From: Micromonospora sp. KC213
GTDB lineage: Bacteria > Actinomycetota > Actinomycetes > Mycobacteriales > Micromonosporaceae
Direction of reading: 5' to 3'
Assembly: GCF_004348325.1 (NCBI RefSeq)
Contig: NZ_SMKF01000041.1
Location: forward strand, 1-38,190
Length of the DNA: 38,190 nt
Part shown: positions 1-8,372 of the stretch, piece after piece
How positions within the stretch are numbered: position 1 is the first letter of the stretch
How the letters are laid out: every line of letters starts with the position of its first letter
Translations under genes and position numbers: made by a program
Notes under the pieces: model-generated
What the model was told of the DNA's origin: nothing
What the model saw: the letters and a program-made list of their open reading frames with translations, nothing else
Databases searched by the model: none

Positions 1-15
1 GTGTATAAGAGACAG
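1..15 (+). other. Tn5/Nextera mosaic-end adapter sequence at contig edge
   Basis: The first 15 bases, GTGTATAAGAGACAG, equal the last 15 bases of the 19-bp hyperactive Tn5 mosaic end used in tagmentation libraries. Genomic sequence appears to begin at base 16. It is a library artefact left at a contig end, not a biological transposon: no transposase gene lies beside it. Confidence 0.9.
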
Positions 16-57
16 GAGAAAGGGTGGCTGTTCCGCGCGGAACAGCCACCCTTTCTC
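16..57 (-). terminator. Perfect hairpin terminator after ispG
   Basis: A 42-nt perfect palindrome with two 21-nt arms, beginning GAGAAAGGG and ending CCCTTTCTC. It lies 51 nt past the ispG stop codon. There is no long T tract, as usual in high-GC actinomycetes. Being symmetric, it could also stop transcripts arriving from the left. Because it touches the adapter, a fold-back chimera at the contig end is a minor alternative. Confidence 0.75.
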
Positions 58-108
58 GTGCGCCGTGAGCCGCGACGCGGCGCGAAAGGCCGTCAGGGGG
101 TCAGGGGG

Positions 109-1290
109 TCAGTGGACGGTGACGGTGGCCCCCGGGATCAGGCCACGCAGTTCCTCGGGCAGTTCCGCGCCCATCTCGTCAGCGAGCCGCAGCGCCTCCT
201 CGATCAGCGTCTCCACGATCTGCCCCTCGGGTACGGTCTTGATGACCTGACCCCTGACGAAGATCTGCCCCTTGCCGTTGCCGGAGGCGACGCCGAGGTC
301 GGCTTCCCGGGCCTCGCCGGGACCGTTCACCACGCAGCCCATCACGGCCACCCGCAGCGGCACCGGCAGCCCCTCCAGGCCGGCGGTGACCTCCTCGGCG
401 AGCTTGTAGACGTCCACCTGGGCCCGGCCGCAGGACGGGCAGGAGACGATCTCCAGGCCGCGCTCGCGCAGGCCCAGCGACTCCAGGATCTGGGTGCCGA
501 CCTTGATCTCCTCCACCGGCGGGGCGGACAGCGAAACCCGGATGGTGTCGCCGATCCCCTCGGCCAGCAGCGCACCGAAGGCCACCGCCGACTTGATGGT
601 GCCCTGGAACGCCGGGCCGGCCTCGGTGACGCCCAGGTGCAGCGGGTAGTCGCACCGCTCGGCGAGCTGCCGGTACGCCCGGATCATCACCACCGGGTCG
701 TTGTGCTTGACCGAGATCTTGATGTCCCGGAAGCCGTGCTCCTCGAACAGCGAGCACTCCCACAGCGCCGACTCGACCAGCGCCTCGGCGGTGGCCTTGC
801 CGTACTTGGCCAGCAGCCGCTTGTCGAGCGAGCCGGCGTTGACCCCGATCCGGATCGGCACGCCCGCGTCGCCGGCCGCCTTCGCGATCTCGGCGACCTT
901 GTCGTCGAACTGGCGGATGTTGCCCGGGTTCACCCGGACGGCCGCGCAGCCGGCGTCGATCGCGGCGAAGACGTACTTGGGCTGGAAGTGGATGTCGGCG
1001 ATCACCGGGATCTGCGACTTGCGCGCGATCGCGGGCAGCGCCTCCACGTCGTCCTGACTCGGCACCGCCACCCGGACGATCTGGCACCCGGACGCGGTGA
1101 GCTCGGCGATCTGCTGGAGGGTCGCGTTGACGTCGGAGGTGAGGGTGGTGGTCATCGACTGCACCGACACCGGGGCGCCGCCGCCGACCGGCACCGAGCC
1201 GACCATGATCTGGCGGCTGGCCCGGCGCGGCGCGAGTGGCGGGGGCGGTACGGCGGGCATACCGAGACTGACAGCGGTCACTTCAGGCAC
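109..1290 (-). CDS. ispG: 4-hydroxy-3-methylbut-2-en-1-yl diphosphate synthase (flavodoxin), IspG/GcpE
   Basis: Catalyses the penultimate step of the MEP isoprenoid pathway, reductive ring opening of methylerythritol cyclodiphosphate to HMBPP, in the cytosol with a [4Fe-4S] cluster. The 393-residue length is normal for the short bacterial form. Visible hallmarks are the N-terminal TIM-barrel segment with VSVQSMTTT (about residues 41-49), the [11 protein letters not shown] segment (147-156), and the cluster ligands C284 and C287 (SCPSCGR), C319 and E326 (CVVNGPGE). The GTG start follows directly on the TGA of the upstream protease gene with no gap, so translation is probably coupled. A later ATG at residue 11 is possible, since the first residues are not conserved-looking. 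Last gene of the dxr-rip-ispG operon and followed by a strong hairpin. Confidence 0.97.
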   Translation of the reverse strand: MPEVTAVSLGMPAVPPPPLAPRRASRQIMVGSVPVGGGAPVSVQSMTTTLTSDVNATLQQIAELTASGCQIVRVAVPSQDDVEALPAIARKSQIPVIADIHFQPKYVFAAIDAGCAAVRVNPGNIRQFDDKVAEIAKAAGDAGVPIRIGVNAGSLDKRLLAKYGKATAEALVESALWECSLFEEHGFRDIKISVKHNDPVVMIRAYRQLAERCDYPLHLGVTEAGPAFQGTIKSAVAFGALLAEGIGDTIRVSLSAPPVEEIKVGTQILESLGLRERGLEIVSCPSCGRAQVDVYKLAEEVTAGLEGLPVPLRVAVMGCVVNGPGEAREADLGVASGNGKGQIFVRGQVIKTVPEGQIVETLIEEALRLADEMGAELPEELRGLIPGATVTVH

Positions 1291-2532
1291 TCACCTTGAG
1301 AAGAACGTGATCGGGTTGATGATGTCCGCGGTTGCGGTGAGCAGCGTGAACGCCCCACCGACCAGGATCACCGCGTACGTGAGCGGCATGAGCTTGAGGT
1401 AGTCGACCCGGCCGGGGTCGGCGCGGCCGATCAGGCGGTACAGCCAGGACCGGGCGCGTTCGAACCAGGCGATGGCGATGTGGCCGCCGTCCAGGGGCAG
1501 CAGTGGCAGCAGGTTGAACACGCCGACGAAGAAGTTCAGGCTGATGAAGAGCAGGACGAGCATCTGCCAGACGCCGTTCTCCAGCGCCTCGCCGCCGATC
1601 CGGCTGGCGCCGACGACGCTGATCGGGGTGTCCTTGTCCCGCTCGCCGCCGGTGACGGCCTCCCAGAGGGCGGGGATCTTCTCCGGGATCCGCTTCATCG
1701 CCTCGAACGTGCCGACGGCGAGGTCCTTGATGTAGCCGCCGGTGGCCGGGATCGCCTCGATCGGGCCGTAGGTGACGGTGGCCGGGACACCCGGTGGCAG
1801 CGACGGGCCGGCCACGCCGAGGGCGGAGACGGTGACCGGGGCGCCCTTCGGGTCGTCCAGCGGCGCGCGTTGCACGGCGGTCAGGGTGGTGCGGACCTCG
1901 GCGGGCACGCCGTCGCGTTCGTAGCGGATCGTCGCCGGCTGGCCCGGAGGCAGCTCGCGGACGGTCTTGACCAGGGCGGTGTAGTCGGCGACGGCGACCC
2001 CGTTCACTGCGACGATCTTGTCGTCGTCGCGCAGGCCGGCCTGCTTGGCGGGGCTGACCGGATCGCCGGGGGCGCACTCGCGGGCCACGGTGGTGGGGAT
2101 GACGCAGTCGACGACCTTGACGTACGCCGGCAGCGGGTTGGGCACGGCCTTGTTCGGCATCCCCATGAACATCGCGGCGAGCCAGATGGCGATCGCGGCG
2201 AGCGCGAAGTGGGTGATCGAGCCGGCGGACATCACGATCGTCCGCTTCCACACCGGGTAGCGCCACATCGCCCGGTGCTCGTCGGCCGGTTCGACGTCGT
2301 CGTCCTGCGGCGTCATGCCGACGATCTTGCAGAAGCCGCCGAGCGGGATGGCCTTGAGGCCGTACTCCGTCTCGCCCCGGCGGAAGGAGAAGATGGTCGG
2401 GCCGAAGCCGACGAAGTAGCGGGTGACCTTCATCCCGAACGCCTTGGCGGTCAGCATGTGACCGGCCTCGTGCAGGCTCACCGAGATGAGAATCGCCAGG
2501 GCGATCACCACCACCCCGAGCAGGTACAGCAT
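1291..2532 (-). CDS. rip1: Site-2 intramembrane zinc metalloprotease (RseP/Rip1, M50 family)
   Basis: A 413-residue membrane protease that cuts transmembrane substrates such as anti-sigma factors within the bilayer. The zinc site HEAGH (H21, E22, H25) sits in the first membrane helix, followed by the GFGPTIFSFRRGETEYG loop typical of the family. A PDZ domain lies around residues 155-250 (ends of carrier segments GDPVSPAKQAGL and VNGVAV visible). The third zinc ligand is in NLLPLLPLDGGH near the C terminus, with hydrophobic helices around it. The ATG overlaps the dxr stop by one base (TGATG), which fixes the start. The longer reading frame upstream is only the antiphase shadow of dxr. The order dxr-rip1-ispG is the same as in mycobacteria (Rv2870c-Rv2869c-Rv2868c), so use of the mycobacterial name is by synteny plus motif. 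Confidence 0.95.
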   Translation of the reverse strand: MLYLLGVVVIALAILISVSLHEAGHMLTAKAFGMKVTRYFVGFGPTIFSFRRGETEYGLKAIPLGGFCKIVGMTPQDDDVEPADEHRAMWRYPVWKRTIVMSAGSITHFALAAIAIWLAAMFMGMPNKAVPNPLPAYVKVVDCVIPTTVARECAPGDPVSPAKQAGLRDDDKIVAVNGVAVADYTALVKTVRELPPGQPATIRYERDGVPAEVRTTLTAVQRAPLDDPKGAPVTVSALGVAGPSLPPGVPATVTYGPIEAIPATGGYIKDLAVGTFEAMKRIPEKIPALWEAVTGGERDKDTPISVVGASRIGGEALENGVWQMLVLLFISLNFFVGVFNLLPLLPLDGGHIAIAWFERARSWLYRLIGRADPGRVDYLKLMPLTYAVILVGGAFTLLTATADIINPITFFSR

Positions 2533-3743
2533 CAGGCTCCCTTCCCCGACCCCGAGATGATCTCCTGGGCGTGCGAACGCGCCCACGACTCCGCCGCGAG
2601 CACGTCCTCGACGGTACCCGGTTCGCCGAAATCGGGAGCCTCGTCCAGCACCCGTTCGAGGGTGTCGACGATGCCGAGGAACGGCAGCCGGCCGGCGACG
2701 AACGCCGCGACGCACTCCTCGTTCGCCGCGTTGTAGACCGCCGGCCGGCAGCGCCCGGCCTCGCCGGCCGCCTTGGCCAGGGCGACCGCCGGAAACGCCT
2801 CGTCGTCGAGCGGCGCGAACTCCCAGGTGTGTGCCTTGGTCCAGTCGACGGCGGGGGCGGCGTCGGGCACCCGGTCGGGCCAGCCGAGCGCGAGCGCGAT
2901 CGGCAGCCGCATGTCCGGCGGGCTGGCCTGGGCGATGGTGGACCCGTCGGCGAACTCGACCATCGAGTGGATCACCGAAGTCGGGTGGATCATGACGGTG
3001 ATGTCGGCGTACGGCACGTCGTACAGCTCGTGCGCCTCGATCACCTCCAGCGCCTTGTTGACCATCGTGGCGGAGTTGATCGTGACGACCGGGCCCATGT
3101 TCCAGGTGGGATGCGCCAGCGCCTGTTCGGGAGTGACGTCGGTCAGCTCGTCGCGGCGTCGGCCCCGGAACGGCCCGCCGCTGGCGGTGACGATCAGCCG
3201 GCGTACCTCGCCCCGGGTGCCGGAGCGCAGGCACTGCGCGAGGGCCGAGTGCTCGGAGTCGACCGGCACGATCTGCCCCGGCCGCGTCACCGCGGCCTTC
3301 ACCAGGTGGCCGCCGGCCACCAGCGACTCCTTGTTGGCCAGGGCGAGGGTACGCCCGGCGCGCAGCGCCGCGAGGGTCGGCGCGAGCCCGAGCGACCCCA
3401 CCACCCCGTTGAGCACGATGTCGCAGGGCCACTGCGCCAGTTCGGTCATGGCGTCCGGGCCGGCGACGATCTTCGGTAGCTTGAAGTCGCCGGTGGCCCA
3501 GCCCCGCCGGCTGGCCTCGGCGTAGAAGGCGAGTTGCAGGTCCTGCGCGGCGGTGGACTTCGCCACCGCGACCGCCTCCACGCCCAGTTCCAGGGCCTGC
3601 GCGGCGAGCAGCGCCACGTTGCCGCCGCCGGCGCCGAGCGCCACCACCCGGAACCGGTCCGGGTTGCGCTGCACGAGGTCGATGGCCTGGGTGCCGATCG
3701 AGCCGGTGGAACCGAGCAGGACGAGGTCTCGGGGAGTGGTCAC
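2532..3743 (-). CDS. dxr: 1-deoxy-D-xylulose 5-phosphate reductoisomerase (Dxr/IspC)
   Basis: First committed enzyme of the MEP pathway. It rearranges and reduces DXP to methylerythritol 4-phosphate using NADPH and a divalent metal, and is the fosmidomycin target. The 403-residue protein opens with the dinucleotide-binding loop [14 protein letters not shown] and carries the [24 protein letters not shown] and HPTWNMG motifs that form the substrate and metal site. The start is the GTG at 3743: the frame extends further upstream but has no family-like sequence before VTTPRD. First gene of a three-gene operon, with its stop codon overlapping the protease start. The upstream gap to the divergent kinase gene (3744-3890) should hold both promoters, although I see no clear consensus. 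Confidence 0.96.
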   Translation of the reverse strand: MTTPRDLVLLGSTGSIGTQAIDLVQRNPDRFRVVALGAGGGNVALLAAQALELGVEAVAVAKSTAAQDLQLAFYAEASRRGWATGDFKLPKIVAGPDAMTELAQWPCDIVLNGVVGSLGLAPTLAALRAGRTLALANKESLVAGGHLVKAAVTRPGQIVPVDSEHSALAQCLRSGTRGEVRRLIVTASGGPFRGRRRDELTDVTPEQALAHPTWNMGPVVTINSATMVNKALEVIEAHELYDVPYADITVMIHPTSVIHSMVEFADGSTIAQASPPDMRLPIALALGWPDRVPDAAPAVDWTKAHTWEFAPLDDEAFPAVALAKAAGEAGRCRPAVYNAANEECVAAFVAGRLPFLGIVDTLERVLDEAPDFGEPGTVEDVLAAESWARSHAQEIISGSGKGA

Positions 3744-3890
3744 CGGGTCATTCTGCCCCGCGCCCGCTGTACGCCCGCTGGGAGCCTCAGCCGTCGTGGC
3801 TCTCTGACCGACTACTCGGGTAGGTTCCCCACTGCGACAGTGCGGCGGGAATGTACGGCAGGCAACGCGCAAGGGAGAGGGCCGGCGACG

Positions 3891-4724
3891 ATGCAGGCGT
3901 CGGAGTTCCAGCGTGCGGTGGCTGCGGCAAGGTCGATCGCAGCATCGGTTGGTCTGACGGCCGACGACGCTGTCGTTCTTCAGGACTCGAACAAGCTCAC
4001 TCTGCGCCTGCTGCCGTGCGACGTGCTGGCCCGGGTGGCACCTGCGGCGGATCAGGTCGCCCAGACCGAGATCGAGCTTGCTCGACGGCTCGCCGAGTGC
4101 GGGAGCCCGGTAGCCGCTGTTGAGCCCCGAGTGGAGCCACGGGTCCACGAGCGTGACGGGTTCGTGGTCACGCTGTGGACCTACTACGAATCCGCGCCGC
4201 CTCGACAGGTCTCACCAGCCGACTACGCCGAAGCACTCCGGCGACTGCATGCCGGCATGCGCACGCTCGATGTCCCCACCCCGCACTTCACGGATCGCGT
4301 CGGGCAGGCCCAGCGACTCGTGGCGAGCCGCGACCTCACCCCGGCTCTCGCCGACGCGGACCGGGAATTCCTCGGCGACACGCTACGAAGCCTGCGGCGC
4401 AGGGTCGGCCGGAGGGGCGGAGCCGAGCAGGTACTGCACGGCGAACCGCACCCCGGCAACGTGCTCGCCACGAAGAACGGGCTGCTGTTCATCGACCTTG
4501 AGACGTACTGCCGTGGGCCGGTCGAGTTCGACCTCGCCCATGCGCCCGAAGAAGTCGGCGAGCACTATCCGGGTGTCGATCAGCATCTGTTACGCGAGTG
4601 CCGGATCCTCGTGCTGGCGATGATCACAGCGTGGCGCTGGGATCGAGACGACCAGTTCCCCGACGGGCGCCGGCTCGGCATCGAATGGCTCAACCAGATT
4701 CGGGCGGCGCTCGACCCCCGCTGA
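3891..4724 (+). CDS. APH-fold phosphotransferase (aminoglycoside phosphotransferase family)
   Basis: A 277-residue soluble protein with the protein-kinase-like APH fold. The catalytic loop reads HGEPHPGN (H183-N190), where the usual HGD aspartate is glutamate, a variant I believe recurs in actinomycete members. The metal-binding DFG equivalent is IDLETY (D202). The N-lobe contains [14 protein letters not shown] with no clear kinase lysine, and ELARRLAE is a likely helix-C equivalent. The ATG at 3891 is preceded by GGGAGAGG about 10 nt upstream. A reading frame running in from 3534 is an antiphase artefact over dxr. The substrate cannot be read from sequence: an antibiotic, a sugar or choline-like alcohol are all possible. 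It converges on the Uma2 gene with only 4 nt between stops. Confidence 0.85.
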   Translation: MQASEFQRAVAAARSIAASVGLTADDAVVLQDSNKLTLRLLPCDVLARVAPAADQVAQTEIELARRLAECGSPVAAVEPRVEPRVHERDGFVVTLWTYYESAPPRQVSPADYAEALRRLHAGMRTLDVPTPHFTDRVGQAQRLVASRDLTPALADADREFLGDTLRSLRRRVGRRGGAEQVLHGEPHPGNVLATKNGLLFIDLETYCRGPVEFDLAHAPEEVGEHYPGVDQHLLRECRILVLAMITAWRWDRDDQFPDGRRLGIEWLNQIRAALDPR

Positions 4725-4728
4725 AGCC

Positions 4729-5370
4729 TCAGCGCCCGGTGCCCGGTTCCTCCGGCGGAGCCTCCTCGTCGAGCAGGTCGGCCGGATCTATCGAGAACTC
4801 GAACGGCTCGCGCATGATGAAGGTTGTCCCCGCAGCGGCAGCCGACACAGGCCGATACTCTCCGTCGCTCAACTCGAAGAGTGCGATGGTGGGAACCCGG
4901 TTACGAAGATCGACACGAAGGAAGAAGGGAACGCCGGCTGCGGCGTACTCGCACGGCCGGTCGATCACGTCCTTGCGCCGGTTACCGGGAGAGACGATCT
5001 CGCCGAGTAGCACGGCATGGCTGATGTCCATCGTCGTCCGCCCACCGCCGGGCGCGTCGAGGATCACAATGTCCGGGATGAAGAGGTCTTCACCAGAGAC
5101 GACGTTAGTTTCGGAATAGAGCCACAGCTTGGCTCGGCGAGCCGCCTGCTTCAGCAGGTATGCAAGGTCAAGCTCTGCGTTCTGGTGGTCATATCCGGCA
5201 TGTGGTGTCACGATCACGCTTCCGCTCAGGACCTCGACCTTGGGACCGTTGGTCTCCGGCAACAGGTCGAGGGCGAGCTGGGCGGTCCACGGCTCGTCGT
5301 GCCAGCGCAGCACGTCGAACGACGGTTCGGTCGGCTGCGCCGGCTCGGGCACGAATGCGGCCTGGGCCAT
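4729..5370 (-). CDS. Uma2 family restriction-endonuclease-like protein (DUF820)
   Basis: A 213-residue protein of the Uma2/DUF820 family, which has a PD-(D/E)XK nuclease-like core and is abundant in actinomycetes and cyanobacteria, mostly without known function. The recognisable segments run in the family order: KVEVLSGSVIVTP (about 44-56), the helix with HQN (62-64), IPDIVIL with the PD pair at 99-100, GEIVSPGNRRKD with E124, then Y142 and GVPFFLRVD (147-154) matching the usual Y-x-x-x-G-V-x-x-Y-W-l-V-D ending. A GGGGTGAG ribosome site lies 5 nt before the ATG. The C-terminal 15 residues are acidic and proline-rich. No partner gene indicates a restriction role. Confidence 0.85.
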   Translation of the reverse strand: MAQAAFVPEPAQPTEPSFDVLRWHDEPWTAQLALDLLPETNGPKVEVLSGSVIVTPHAGYDHQNAELDLAYLLKQAARRAKLWLYSETNVVSGEDLFIPDIVILDAPGGGRTTMDISHAVLLGEIVSPGNRRKDVIDRPCEYAAAGVPFFLRVDLRNRVPTIALFELSDGEYRPVSAAAAGTTFIMREPFEFSIDPADLLDEEAPPEEPGTGR

Positions 5371-5477
5371 CCGGGCTCACCCCCTCAGCGGAACATCCTG
5401 CTGCCGACCAGCCTAGTCCCGCAGCCCCGCCCGGACCCGCGTCGCACCGCCTGTGCGTCGTCGTCGACAGATCGGGC

Positions 5478-5513
5478 GATCCGGGTGCCCCCGGTGGTCG
5501 GGGCACCCGGATC
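5478..5513 (-). terminator. Hairpin terminator after the DUF397 gene
   Basis: Two 14-nt perfect arms (GATCCGGGTGCCCC and its complement) around an 8-nt loop, 9 nt past the stop codon of the DUF397 gene. No T tract. It separates the HTH/DUF397 operon from the Uma2 gene. Confidence 0.8.
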
Positions 5514-5522
5514 ACCCGGGCG

Positions 5523-5720
5523 TCACGGGCGGCTGGTGAGTGCTTCCGAGCGGGTGGCCCGGACGAAGCCCGTCCAGGCGTCCGGGGTGAAGGTCAGGGC
5601 CGGCCCCCGCCGATCCTTGCTGTCCCGCACCCCGACCGAGTCGGCGAAGCCCGCCACCTCGACACAGTCCCCCTCGCTGCCCGAGCGGGAAGACTTGCGC
5701 CACAACCCATCACGTCTCAT
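5523..5720 (-). CDS. DUF397 domain protein, partner of the upstream HTH regulator
   Basis: A 65-residue protein covering the whole DUF397 family: WRKSSRSGSEGDCVEVA near the N terminus, V-x-VRDSKD in the centre, and the LTFTPDAWTGFV ending. DUF397 proteins in streptomycetes and relatives are usually encoded directly after an XRE/DUF5753 regulator and are thought to act with it, in a toxin-antitoxin-like or developmental switch (WhiJ-type systems). The ATG lies inside the end of the regulator gene, an 11-nt overlap, so translation should be coupled. The partnership is inferred from this overlap and from family knowledge. Confidence 0.93.
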   Translation of the reverse strand: MRRDGLWRKSSRSGSEGDCVEVAGFADSVGVRDSKDRRGPALTFTPDAWTGFVRATRSEALTSRP

Positions 5721-6591
5721 GTGCCATCTCTTTCGCGATATCCGTGATCAGCTCACGGGACTCGTCAGCGCCCAACGCCAGCTCACCAAGCGAGCGCCAG
5801 GCTTCCTCGTAGATCCGAATCTCGTGTGGCTTGTCAAGGTAGACCGCACCGCACGGGCCGTCCATATAGACGGTGGTCGGCTCTTGCTCCCGCACGTCGG
5901 TGGGGAAGTCGAGCATCGTGAAGGTGCCCACCGACGCCCATCGGGGTAGCCCAGCGTCCAGCGGCAACACCCGCAAGCTCACGTTGTGCCGCTGACTTGC
6001 CGTGATCAAGGCCGCCAACTGCCGGGCCATTGCCGAACGATCGCTAAGTGGCCGACGCAGGGCGGCCTCACTGACGATCACGTCGAGCTGGGGTGCCCGA
6101 GGCACGGCACGCACCAACAGCCTCTGCCTGCGGAGCCGAACATCCACCTTCGCCTGGCGCTCCTGCTCGGACAGGCCGGGTTGGTCGATGGCGATCAACT
6201 CCCTGATGTACTCCACCGTCTGCAACAACCCTGGAACCAGGTCGGCTTCGTACTTGCGGATTCTGGACGCGGCGGCTTCCAGGCCGACGTACAGCTTGAA
6301 CCAGTCCTTGATCGCCTCCCCATAGCTGTGCCACCAGCCGTGCGCCTTGGTCTCCCGGGCCAGCGCACGCATGGTCTCGATGGTCTCCCGCGACGCCCCG
6401 TAGACCCGGCACATGGCCTCCACGTCGTTCGGGTGCATGGAGACCTGACCGGTCTCGTACCGCCAGATCCGCGGTGCCGACCATTCCAGTTCCTTGGCCG
6501 CCGCCGTGACGGTGACGTACGCGTTTTCGCGAAGTTCTCTCAAATACCTGCCGAGTTGCCTACGCGGGACGGTGCTTCCCGAGTCGTCCAC
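5710..6591 (-). CDS. XRE-type HTH regulator with DUF5753 domain (WhiJ-like)
   Basis: A 293-residue regulator. Residues 8-70 form a helix-turn-helix (LGRYLRELRENAYVTVTAAA, then SAPRIWRYETGQ as recognition helix). The rest is the DUF5753 ligand-binding-like domain, with AADLVPGLLQT-type sequence (EADLVPGLLQTVEYIREL), VRLRRQRLL, the GLPRWASVGTFTMLDFP stretch and VYLDKPHEI. The GTG start at 6591 is preceded by GAGAGG at 8 nt. An ATG five bases upstream is out of frame. It overlaps the DUF397 gene and is divergent from a three-gene operon of small ORFs across 6592-6799, which probably contains a shared control region. Members of this family often regulate development or antibiotic production. The target here is unknown. 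Confidence 0.93.
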   Translation of the reverse strand: MDDSGSTVPRRQLGRYLRELRENAYVTVTAAAKELEWSAPRIWRYETGQVSMHPNDVEAMCRVYGASRETIETMRALARETKAHGWWHSYGEAIKDWFKLYVGLEAAASRIRKYEADLVPGLLQTVEYIRELIAIDQPGLSEQERQAKVDVRLRRQRLLVRAVPRAPQLDVIVSEAALRRPLSDRSAMARQLAALITASQRHNVSLRVLPLDAGLPRWASVGTFTMLDFPTDVREQEPTTVYMDGPCGAVYLDKPHEIRIYEEAWRSLGELALGADESRELITDIAKEMAHET

Positions 6592-6799
6592 GTCATCAAC
6601 CTCTCTGCTGTCGCGTAAGGCACCTCATCCCTTGGTCCGCATTCTTCTGTAAAAGATTGCCTCGCCGCAATGCCTGAACCGAACATCGGAAAGGGCCGCC
6701 GGCCAGCCACGGCGACCCGGCGGGCGGGAGTCATCTCATCAGCCTCATCCCACTTCCGCCCGCACCACAATAGGGCTGAACATTCACGGAGGCGCGCGC
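6592..6799. promoter_or_regulatory. Divergent intergenic region between the HTH regulator and the small-ORF operon
   Basis: A 208-nt gap between two divergent start codons, with locally lower GC than its surroundings around 6630-6670 (e.g. CATTCTTCTGTAAAAGATTG). It must hold promoters for both operons and is the natural place for autoregulation by the HTH protein. I could not define -35/-10 boxes or a convincing operator palindrome. Confidence 0.45.
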
Positions 6800-7051
6800 G
6801 TGGGAATTGTCGGAAGACGTTATCCCATTGACCCGGTACCGACGGCACCTCGGCACCGACGAAACTGGTCCCGGTGGGGCCGGTACTGCGTCTGCGGGTT
6901 GCGCTGGCCCTGCCCGGACCGGCACGCCGTGGTACCGGCGCGTCAGCCACCTGCGGCGGTCCCGCCGCTGCCCGCGCCGCGCAACCAGCGGTGGCACCGT
7001 CACGCGGCAAACCTGACGGCGCGGAGCCGGGGGAACGGGAGCCGGTGGTGA
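6800..7051 (+). CDS. Small protein with C-x-C-G-x-x-W-P-C motif, first gene of a three-gene operon
   Basis: An 83-residue predicted protein with GTG start and a GGAGG site 8 nt upstream. It opens MGIVGRRYPIDPVP, and around residues 48-58 has YCVCGLRWPCPD, a tight cysteine cluster followed by a Trp-Pro-Cys. The second half is rich in Pro, Arg and His and low in recognisable structure. Its stop overlaps the GTG of the next gene by four bases (GTGA). The same Cys/WPC signature recurs in the third gene of the operon. No function is assignable. The cysteines could hold zinc, but this is inference. A competing frame starting at 6807 lacks the motif and the overlap. Confidence 0.6.
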   Translation: MGIVGRRYPIDPVPTAPRHRRNWSRWGRYCVCGLRWPCPDRHAVVPARQPPAAVPPLPAPRNQRWHRHAANLTARSRGNGSRW

Positions 7052-7311
7052 CCCGGCGGGAACCCGTACCGCTGGTGGCGGTCGGCGATCTGGTCGAGAT
7101 CGGCGAGGCGGACTACTGCTACGGCACCGGGACGCTGCGGCTGCGGATCACCGAACGCCCCGCCGGGCTCGACCGCCCCGGCCTGGAGTGGGTGGAGCTG
7201 ACCGGGGTGGAACTGTGGCCGGACGGGCGCGCGGCGCGCGGCGGCGAGCCGCGTACCGCGCTGGTCCGGGTCGCCGCGCTGCGCGCCCGGCCCTCCGGCG
7301 GCCGGCGGTGA
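7048..7311 (+). CDS. Small conserved-looking protein, second gene of the operon
   Basis: An 87-residue protein starting with GTG in the GTGA overlap with the preceding stop, and ending in another GTGA overlap with the next gene. The reading frame continues upstream without stop, but this start is chosen from the overlap. The sequence is a compact beta-rich domain: PLVAVGDLVEIGEADYCYG, GTLRLRITERP, LEWVELTGVELWPDG, then TALVRVAALRA. I do not recognise a named family. The pattern of short strands and a VGD-x-VEIGEADYxYG opening suggests a small barrel-like fold. Confidence 0.7.
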   Translation: MTRREPVPLVAVGDLVEIGEADYCYGTGTLRLRITERPAGLDRPGLEWVELTGVELWPDGRAARGGEPRTALVRVAALRARPSGGRR

Positions 7312-7580
7312 CCGGCGGCCCGCCCACCGCCGCCGGCCCCGGCCGGCACGTCGCGGCCCGCCCCGCCTGGCGGTGCCGGGCGTGCGGCGCGCCGTGGCCC
7401 TGCCAGCCCGCGAAGCTGCACCTACGCCAGGAGTACGCCCACGACCGGGCCGGCCTGGCCACCTACCTCTGCCTGCTGATGCAGGACGCGATCGGCGACG
7501 AGCTGCGACTGCGCCCCGGCCGCGTCGACCCGGCGGAATACTTCGCCCGGTTCATCGGCTGGACCCGCCTGACGGCGTGA
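7308..7580 (+). CDS. Small protein with C-x-x-C-G-x-P-W-P-C motif, third gene of the operon
   Basis: A 90-residue protein starting with GTG inside a GTGA overlap. After a 20-residue Gly/Pro/Ala leader comes WRCRACGAPWPCQPAKL, then a helical half (YAHDRAGLATYLCLLMQDAI) and a closing FARFIGWTR. Proteins like this in actinomycetes are, as far as I recall, often auto-annotated as 'flavin reductase', but I see no flavin-binding features, so I do not use that name. The three cysteines suggest a small zinc knuckle. A frameshifted relative lies at 17995-18236 in this same window. Confidence 0.75.
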   Translation: MTGGPPTAAGPGRHVAARPAWRCRACGAPWPCQPAKLHLRQEYAHDRAGLATYLCLLMQDAIGDELRLRPGRVDPAEYFARFIGWTRLTA

Positions 7581-7627
7581 CCCGGAAGCTCGAGACACCC
7601 ACGACCAAGATTGATTCGCACAGTGCA

Positions 7628-8347
7628 TCAGGTCAGTTCGATGGTGTCCCCGATTCGCACGCGTCCCGGCTGCGCGACCGTGGCCAGGGCGTCGAGCCGC
7701 ATGTCGTGTGCCCGCGCGATGGCTCGCAGGATCAGTGGGGAGTGCGGCAGGTCCTGCTGGGCCTCGTTGGTCATCACGCATCGTTCGCTGGAGCGTTCGA
7801 ACCGTATCCGCAGGGCGTCGCCGCCGATCCGGGCGGTACGGCCGAACCACTGGTCCTCCACGAACGGAGGTGTTCCCGGTGCTGTCCGCACCAGCAGGTT
7901 GGGCCGAAACCGGCGCTCGTCGACCGGCACACCGGGAACGGCCGCGCAAACCCAGTCGAGGGTGGCGGTGGTCAAGACGCTGAGCGGGAGCTGGTCGAAG
8001 TGCGAGATCGCAGCCTCGCGGGCTACTTCGACGTCATCGCGGCCCAGGTAGTGCCGCACATAGGAGGTCGGGTCCGGTACCGGCTCGCCGTCCGGGTCCA
8101 GCAGCTCGGGTGCCTCCGCCGCTGCTCCCTCTGGGTATCGGGAGCGCAACTGCAACAGCCCTGGCATGCGTCGGAACCGGCGTGTGTTCTTGCCCGAACC
8201 GAATTTTCCCTCGGCGTCCCGCACCGCGTAGAGCCGGTCGCCAACGAGGCCACGGGCATCCACGACGGCCTCGTCCAACAGCTCACCGCCGGTGGACTTG
8301 ATGGGGTACCGCCAGATCCGCTCGATCGTCCCGAGCCCTGTGCTCAT
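7628..8347 (-). CDS. MOSC domain protein with N-terminal beta-barrel domain
   Basis: A 239-residue protein of the MOSC family (molybdenum cofactor sulfurase C-terminal domain), relatives of which handle Moco-bound sulfur or reduce N-hydroxylated compounds (mARC, YcbX, YiiM). The MOSC N-terminal domain is seen as IWRYPIKSTGGELLDEAVVDARGLVGDR at residues about 11-38. The MOSC core follows, with RFRPNLLVRT and the conserved cysteine in SSERCVMTNEAQ. The start at 8347 is preferred over a frame start five codons upstream because GGAGGGG lies 6 nt before it. It follows the LysE gene by 25 nt on the same strand, so the two are probably cotranscribed. The molybdenum-linked role is inferred from the family. 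Confidence 0.88.
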   Translation of the reverse strand: MSTGLGTIERIWRYPIKSTGGELLDEAVVDARGLVGDRLYAVRDAEGKFGSGKNTRRFRRMPGLLQLRSRYPEGAAAEAPELLDPDGEPVPDPTSYVRHYLGRDDVEVAREAAISHFDQLPLSVLTTATLDWVCAAVPGVPVDERRFRPNLLVRTAPGTPPFVEDQWFGRTARIGGDALRIRFERSSERCVMTNEAQQDLPHSPLILRAIARAHDMRLDALATVAQPGRVRIGDTIELT

Positions 8348-8372
8348 GTTCGCCCCTCCCACGAGTCGCCTG

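Noticed and set aside
1..15. Genuine Tn5/IS50 end
   Set aside because: Only the engineered mosaic end is present, exactly at the edge, and no IS50 sequence follows.
1..1299. Open frame starting at the first base
   Set aside because: It starts within adapter sequence and is antisense to ispG.
7308..7580. Naming the third small ORF a flavin reductase
   Set aside because: It is only 90 residues with a cysteine cluster and no flavin-binding motif.
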